Source of the DNA: Amphimedon queenslandica
Lineage: Eukaryota; Porifera; Demospongiae; Haplosclerida; Niphatidae
NCBI RefSeq assembly: GCF_000090795.2
Contig: NW_003546261.1
Coordinates: forward strand, 397,587 to 461,023
Direction: 5' to 3'
Length of the DNA stretch: 63,437 bases
Shown one piece after another: positions 57,960-63,437 of the stretch (positions are counted from its first letter, which is position 1; each line of letters begins with the position of its first letter). The notes under the pieces were generated by a model. The model made no database searches, was not told where the DNA came from, and saw only the letters and a program-made list of their open reading frames with translations. The position numbers were made by a program, and so were the translations under genes.

Positions 57960-60486
57960 TCACAAGCCCTCGACACTTGCAAGTGGGCTATTTCCCCACA
58001 GCTCTTCATCCTCCTCATCTGAAATATCCGTTTTGCTTTCACTGTCATTTAGTTCATCCTCAAAATCATCTGATTTGGATTCTGATTCAGTTGATGAGTC
58101 ACCAACTCAAATTGAAAGGTCAGGTACAGTAACTACATATAATTGTCTGCTTCGTAGTATCGATCCTCCACCTCCTCAACGTATGTGCTGAACAAGACTG
58201 TGCCATCTTTCTGGAGTAACTTGTGTGATACCATCTTTAACTAGAGGCTCCAATGCTTCAAGTGTGAATTGTGTCTTATGTTTTTTAGCATATCCTTTAA
58301 CTTGAGCCCATGCCATTTCAAAAGAACATAAAAAATTTAAAAAAACAAGGTTAAGTAGAATTCCGAACGACCAACGAAAATACGAAATGAAAATCCTACT
58401 CGTGACGCAAAATTTACACTACATTGTACTTTCAATGTTATTATGTAAGAATTATGGATCACCTTGCAATGTAGAGTAGAATTTGCGTCATGAGTAGGAT
58501 TTTCATTTCGTATTTTGGTTGGTCGTTTGGAATTCTACTTAACCTTGTTTTTTTAAATTTTTTATGTTCTAGTTTGTGTTAATTTTTTTATAATAGTTAT
58601 AATATTTCTTTAGTTGCCATTGTGATCCTTGTTGATTTTACACAAACAATAATTTTCTTTATTATTATTATCATTGTTATGACTACATTATTTATGAGAG
58701 ACAGCACTGAATAGATATGCTGAAGGAATATCAACTATCCTGATGACAAGTGAAATTAATACTAGTCTTGACACAAGTCCTTGTTCAAGAAGCTGTGAGC
58801 TGAGAGTGTCCATCTTCCCTGCAATGTTGCAGCTATTCCTGTTCTTCCAGGCTGTTGTCATTCATATCATCATTGCATATATATCATACATTAATTAATT
58901 GTTTGTTTTTTGAAATAAAATAAAATTACACACTTGATAAAACAGTAACATGTAAGATTAATACCTTCTTTTAGCTGGAAACCTCCACTAAAGTATTGCA
59001 GTAGTTGATTCCAAGCATAGCTTGGGAAAAAAATTAATTGCTTCTTCCAGAGCTGCAGATCTGAGCATGCGCGACCACACCCAAATTTTTGAGCACGTGC
59101 TTCTTTAATTAAAAAAATGGCGGCATGCAGCTAAGATGGCTCTATCCACCAGTCACAGTATCACTTTTTCCTTACTTGAAGAATAATCTCATGGGACATG
59201 GACTTGGGCATAGATTGTTGGAGTTGATTAGTGTAAGAACTATCCTTGTAGCATCAACTGATACTGAGATACACACCGACAACTGGATTGACAGGACTTT
59301 ATGATGATGATGATGATGAAGATGAAAAAAGGTGGCTGAACAAAACAGCTGGTTCACCGATTTTCGAATTTCCTCTTAGACAGGGCCTAGAGCCACGCTA
59401 GTGGTACCAATGGTGTCTTCTAGTCAAGATAAGGTCCTCTATAAAGTCTGGTAAGCATAGGAGCTCTTTTTCCCGGTATAGCAAGGCTGCAAAAGCCGTG
59501 GCAGCCATTTTGTTTGGGGGTGAATCCTACTTAGTAACGCTACCACGTTACTAATAGGATTAAGTTCACAGTGTCCTACTGGAAGCCTCACCACTTCATG
59601 ACCAGCACTCTTTGCCATCTCATCTGTAGCATACTGCAAATATTAGTCTTATGTTGCTTTATAATGATGTAAAGCGCCTTCTTGTTAGATCCAGCTGGAA
59701 ATGGTATGCTCTTGTTTACTAACCATGTGACCATATCACCTTTACGCCATGATGAAGTAGGCAGTAGTTCAAATCTCCTTGAATGATATGATGCATTGTC
59801 CATTGCTATTATTGAGTTCACAGGAATATTAGGGAGTAGTTGATCTTTGAACCATCGCTCAAATTCCTGGTGATTCATATCCTTGTGTGTAGTCATCTGA
59901 AGTGTCCCCAGACTGAAATGCCAGTTCTGCATTTGGTACCCAGCCATTTTCTGATCCTGCATGAAGAATGATCAGTCTTTTGCCCTTTCCGTATGGCTTA
60001 GTGACTCCACCGCTTGTACCACCAGTTAGTGTGTCTGGTTGTACCTGTAATAATTGTAAAAAGTATTAAAATAATTTTATTGTTATTGTATTGGCATGTT
60101 TAATGACATACCCATTGTTTATCCTTCCCATCATGAGCATTCATCCATGTTTCGTCAAGGTAGATGACTGGCCTGTTCTCACCGCTATGGTTGTTGTGCA
60201 TCCTAACTAAATATTCCTCACGTTGTTCGATAATATGAGGCTGTTTGTAGTAGATCCTTTTGTTGCCGACTTTCCTAAACCTATAGTTCATATTTTTTAA
60301 TAAGCAATGAAGAGACGATTTTGATCCATTAAAAGTGCTATCAGCCTTAAGCTCAGGAAGGAGATTGTCAAGTGTAATGTACTGCTTCTTTGATTGCATG
60401 AAGCATATTTTTCTCCTAATAGCCGCTCGATCAAAGCTGTCAACGTTCAATGCATTCTGACGGGTTTCATTACTCGAAATGTACAA
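57960..60486 (-). pseudogene. IS630/Tc1-like DDE transposase, split by repeat B
   Basis: Exon 1 (from 60486) carries a helical N-terminus and KKQYITLDNLLPELK. It then has PVIYLDETWMNAHDGKDKQW with the first Asp, ending at a GTATGT donor near 60110. After an AG near 60046 it reads VQPDTLTGGTSGGVTKPYGK and HAGSENGWVPNAELAFQ. A frame change leads to MNHQEFERWFKDQLLPN and IIAMDNASYHSRR with the second Asp. The last block, GHEVVRLPVGHCELNPI, holds the Glu. There the ORF is cut by repeat B. It resumes at 58320 with EMAWAQVKGYAKKHKTQFTL and RWHSLVQHIR. A TGA follows, then readable sequence into an acidic tail (SDDFEDELNDSESKTDISDE) to 57960. By family it would insert at TA. The start codon is uncertain. 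Confidence 0.85.
58321..59556 (+). repeat. Repeat B, full-length, inside the DDE transposase
   Basis: The first 250 bp (58322-58571) are a foldback with arms AGAACATAAAAAATTT. The rest matches repeat A directly and repeat C inverted. It ends GCTACCACGTTAC followed by TAAT. It contains a (GAT)n run near 59300. It separates the coding for HCELNPI from EMAWAQVKG, which would be contiguous without it. Confidence 0.88.
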
Positions 60487-60534
60487 ACATGTGAAATATG
60501 TCAGAATAGCAGGCCAAGTCCTCCATCAGCACCA

Positions 60535-61030
60535 ATTGAGGGGTCCGAAACGGCCTCCAAAAGTGTACCAGATTTAAAATCCACTGAAATTTTGACTGCA
60601 GTTTTGGATTTTTTTGGACTCTTGTTGGATTTTTTGGATTTTTTGATCATAGAACATTAATCAATAGTATCCACCATGTTATTAAAGTTAACTAACCATT
60701 AGTTATATTAATTAACTATTAATAATGGTTAATTAACTATTAATAATGGTCAACTAACTATTAAAAATTACCACTCGTTTAATAATAGCAGTTAGTTAAC
60801 TATTTTTAATGGTTAATAAATCATAGACAGTAAATCTTTGAATATTGTGACTGGATTTCCTTGGATTTTTTGGATTACTGATTGGATTTTTGGATTATTG
60901 CAAGGATTTTCTGGATTACTGGTGGATTTCTGTGGATTTTTGGATTTTTATTGGATTATTGGATTCTTTTACTGGATTTTTTTGATTTTTTGGAAAGTGT
61001 ACCAGATTTTTCTTCGTTGCGGACCCCTCG
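60535..61030. mobile_element. 496-bp small TIR element with GGATTTTTTGG repeats
   Basis: GCACCA repeats at 60529-60534 and 61031-61036. The ends ATTGAGGGGTCCGAAACG and, inverted, CGAGGGGTCCGCAACG share AGGGGTCCG. Both subterminal regions carry AAGTGTACCAGATTT. The interior is rich in TTGGATTTTTTGGA and in TTAACTATTAAT words. The long hydrophobic open frames are artefacts of that repeat. Confidence 0.65.
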
Positions 61031-61083
61031 GCACCACTCCACCCATGGAATGGCGATGAAGACTGTGATCACGGTTAGATATC

Positions 61084-61932
61084 GACAATGCAGGACTGTT
61101 CCAAGTTAAATTGTTTTTACTTGTTATACATGCCTATTCTAAGTGGTTAGAAGTGCATATTGTACCCTTAATTTCAGCTGAAGCTAGTATGTCTAAATTA
61201 TGCCTAACTTTTTCTACATTTGGCTTGCCTGATAAGTTTGTTTCTGATAATGGGACAGGCTTTACATCAGTTGAATTTTGTGCTTTTCTGAAAGCTCTTG
61301 GTATGAGACAGATACTAACCTCTCCCTACCAACCATCATCCAACGGATTGGCAGAAGGAGCAGTGCAAACTTTTAAGCAGTCCGTCGTTAAGCTTGAGGG
61401 AGCTATGGATGAGAGATTAACTAAATTTCTATTCAGGTACAGGGTTACCCACATACTACCACTGGTCTCTCTCCTGCAGAACTTTTGATGGCGAGGAGGC
61501 TCAGGACAGTATTACATCCAGACATGGCTAGTAGAATGACTAAGAAGAGAGAGAAAAATATTTCAGGAAAAGTACCTCGACAGTTTTGTATCGGAGATAA
61601 AGTATTTGCTAAAAACTTCTATGGTGATAAGTGGTTAGTAGCAGAAGTTATTAAGGTCTCTGGACCATTATCATATCAAGTTAACTCTGAAGAAGGTGTG
61701 ATCCTGAGAAGGCATGTGGACCATATTTGAAAGAGGTACTCTGCAGAAACCACTAATTAAAATGATTGGGCTATGACTGATGGATTATCCTCTCATACTG
61801 ATTCCACTGCTAGGGAGCTCTCATTAGAACCTCCTACTACTCCTCTCTACACCTAAAGGCATTACTCTCGAAGAACCCGAGTTCTCATTGATTGTCACCG
61901 TCTCAACACTCTTGAAAAGGGAGGTGTGTGGT
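61084..61932 (+). pseudogene. Ty3/gypsy integrase and pol C-terminus fragment
   Basis: The fragment begins inside the integrase core at LLVIHAYSKWLEVHIVPL, where the catalytic Asp of DAYSKW is replaced by His. It continues with FGLPDKFVSDNGTGFTSVEF (second Asp) and YQPSSNGLAEGAVQTFKQS (Glu). A frame change at about 61450 leads to LSPAELLMARRLRTVLHPDM and the chromatin-side C-terminus FCIGDKVFAKNFYGDKWLVA. RHVDHI ends at 61730, and a TRVLIDCHRLNTLEKGG tail runs to 61932, where an AAAAGGGAGG purine tract adjoins a TGTGTGGTAACTGAC start of the probable 3' LTR. It is a different family from the 20-24 kb copy, and the 5' portion is absent. Confidence 0.82.
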
Positions 61933-62770
61933 AACTGACAAATTCATTATTTACCTTGTCGTTTTGTTTGTATTACATTTAGTTATGTAACAGTGTGGTT
62001 TTGGTTCATGCTTCTAGATGGCTCTATTGTGTAACATCATTATGATAGGCACACACATGTTATTTGGTTCTGCTCTGTCTTTTGCTTGTTTCTCTCCTTC
62101 TTCATCTTGGTCTCATTTATCTCTCTTCACTAAGTTGCGGTTAATTTAAGTGATTACCTTTTCTACTTGTTAATTACGATTCTAACAATACTACAAATCC
62201 ATAGAAATTACTTTGAACCCCTGCCCTCAACTTGCATTACCCCTTTTTATTACACCAATAATGATGAGTTTTGATATAAATTTCATTATATTCCTGTAAA
62301 TATCAATACAAATAGTAAAAATCAGAATTACCCTGGATTTTGTGCTTTTAAATATTAACTACCCTTGGCCTTAAATGAGCATTAAGTACCCTAGATCTAG
62401 GGTAAAATCACTAGCATTAAAGACACTGGTGTACTACTATAGACACTTTGCATTAGGTGAAGCACTTAGGAGGTACACCCATCTGGTGCAATGTATGTTA
62501 TGGTTGCCATTGCAGGTACTGGGTTGGAATGGAAAGAAAAAGAAATTGTACAGGTAATGAACAAAGTGGAAAATTCCTTCACAAATCATATTGCCATCAC
62601 TGGGTGTTCAGACTAATATTGTGAAGTACCATAATTATTCTTATTGATCATTTTGTAAAAAATTTACTACACATTAATTTTAGATAAAGATTTTGTCTCA
62701 TGTTAAAAGTTCTTAGTGTCTCTCTTTGTCCTGCCAGCTATATCCATTAGCATCTTGTTAGCAGCCCTAA
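61926..62770 (+). repeat. Probable LTR sequence (gypsy 3' and/or BEL 5'), unresolved
   Basis: It lies between the purine tract of the gypsy fragment and the primer-site region of the BEL/Pao element. The left edge TGTGTGGTAACTGAC fits a gypsy LTR start. The right edge CTAACA precedes TTTTTTGGTCCACCGAGCC. I could not find the junction between the two elements because only one LTR of each is in the window. Confidence 0.45.
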
Positions 62771-62800
62771 CATTTTTTGGTCCACCGAGCCGGATACTAC
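62771..62800 (+). other. Probable BEL/Pao primer-binding site region
   Basis: TGGTCCACCGAGCCGGAT directly after the putative LTR end resembles the GGTCC...GAGCCGGAT wording common just downstream of BEL/Pao 5' LTRs. Identification is from memory and from position 55 bp upstream of gag. Confidence 0.45.
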
Positions 62801-62854
62801 CGATACTTCTTGCTTTGGCTGCTGACTTACTTATTTGATCATCTATCGATACTC

Positions 62855-63437
62855 ATGGCCAGTCAGGACGAAATAGCAACTCTATCTCATTCGTTACGTA
62901 AGAAGAGAGGAGTGATACGTAGCTCAATTACTCGCCTTGGTACTAAACTCAAGGAGCTGGAAGATTCGAGTCATCTTCCCACTACCACTGGTCAAGCTGA
63001 ACAGATAGCTGCTAAACTTCATAAGCTCGATGCTGAGTTCAAAGATCTACATTTACAGATCGTTGATGTGACTGAAGCAGAGGATGACCTCGAGCGTGAG
63101 CAGGACATACTAGATAAGCATGATGATCGAATCTCTGATTTTCAGTTGCGTGTAAGTGAAGTATGTACGGCTAGCAGTACTCGAACGCCTGTTGATGCAC
63201 CTGAGAAGGTGATAATCTCCCGAAGACTATCACGTTTAGAGAAGAATTTAACTGCTGCTCATACTATAATCTCTAGTCTACCTGATAGTCATGATGATAC
63301 CTCGCTTTTTGAGCAATATCGAGAACAAATGTCTGAATACAAGACTGAGCTAGCCCAGCTTTATGAAGAGATGTTGATCAATAGTTTCCCAGAGAATGAT
63401 GCGTTATTTCAGCTCCACTTGATTCTAGAAGACACTT
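62855..63437 (+). CDS. BEL/Pao retrotransposon gag N-terminus, runs off the edge
   Basis: The ATG at 62855-62857 opens 194 codons without a stop to the window end. The start MASQDEIATLSHSLRKKRGV then IRSSITRLGTKLKELE is the basic, helical entry of BEL/Pao gag. Heptad-like, Glu/Asp-rich segments follow (AKLHKLDAEFKDLHLQIVDV, DDLEREQDILDKHDDRISDF), with a Ser/Thr/Pro hinge near residue 110 and more helix to LAQLYEEMLINSFPEND. The protein should continue into a zinc-knuckle region and pol. It is the least damaged reading frame here, so this may be a recent copy, but only its first part is visible. It is absent from any list that demands a stop codon. Confidence 0.8.
   Translation, partial: MASQDEIATLSHSLRKKRGVIRSSITRLGTKLKELEDSSHLPTTTGQAEQIAAKLHKLDAEFKDLHLQIVDVTEAEDDLEREQDILDKHDDRISDFQLRVSEVCTASSTRTPVDAPEKVIISRRLSRLEKNLTAAHTIISSLPDSHDDTSLFEQYREQMSEYKTELAQLYEEMLINSFPENDALFQLHLILEDT

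Noticed and set aside
60838..61109. Long hydrophobic open frames resembling a membrane protein
   Set aside because: They are translations of the GGATTTTTTGG repeat of the small element; no codon structure beyond the repeat.

Overview
The window looks like nuclear DNA of an early-branching invertebrate animal, most likely a sponge. It is AT-rich, its spliceosomal introns are very short (one clear case is 50 nt), and almost every recognisable coding stretch belongs to a metazoan-type mobile element. I find no rRNA, CRISPR array or bacterial operon, and no confidently identified host gene. The one candidate is an unidentified multi-exon region at 43.3-50.1 kb on the minus strand.

Layout. 0.3-0.9 kb: C-terminal scrap of a transposon protein. 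1.0-3.0 kb: P-element/THAP9-like transposase. 4.66-4.86 kb: TA-flanked MITE. 5.0-5.9 kb: degenerate 226-bp repeats. 5.98-11.45 kb: a BED-finger hAT element with an ATG-disrupting second hAT (6300-9074) inside it, both with 8-bp target-site duplications. 11.6-13.4 kb: Mutator-like transposase relic. 14.96-18.94 kb: RecQ-like helicase split by a third hAT. 19.1-25.8 kb: DUF6589 gene, convergent with the helicase and split by a Ty3/gypsy element with LTRs (20.26-24.26 kb). 26-29 kb: MITEs and repeat A.

29.1-41.2 kb: one copy of a roughly 1.4-kb repeat (X) blown up to about 12 kb by successive insertions. These are a TA MITE, a TTAA-flanked element with foldbacks, repeat C containing a 7.0-kb Tnp2/CACTA-type element, and a foldback MITE. 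The intact second copy of X at 50.9-52.3 kb supplies the empty sites. 41.50-42.91 kb: inverted 1.4-kb internally deleted derivative of the 7-kb element. 43-50 kb: unidentified exons with hAT MITEs in the introns, plus a 231-N gap inside a hairpin. 53.6-55.8 kb: MULE transposase with a SWIM finger. 56.7-57.75 kb: minisatellite and a perfect 86-bp duplication. 57.96-60.49 kb: IS630/Tc1-like DDE transposase split by repeat B. 60.5-61.0 kb: small TIR element. 61.1-61.9 kb: gypsy integrase 3' end. 62.86 kb to the edge: start of a BEL/Pao gag.

The genes do not form a pathway. They are a stratified record of DNA transposons and retrotransposons inserting into one another. The two points that go furthest beyond cataloguing are the Tnp2-type element with a TTAA target, supported by a paralogous empty site, and the convergent RecQ-helicase/DUF6589 pair, which may be two genes of one large mobile element. 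Most coding regions are pseudogenes. The cleanest reading frame is the BEL/Pao gag at the right edge.
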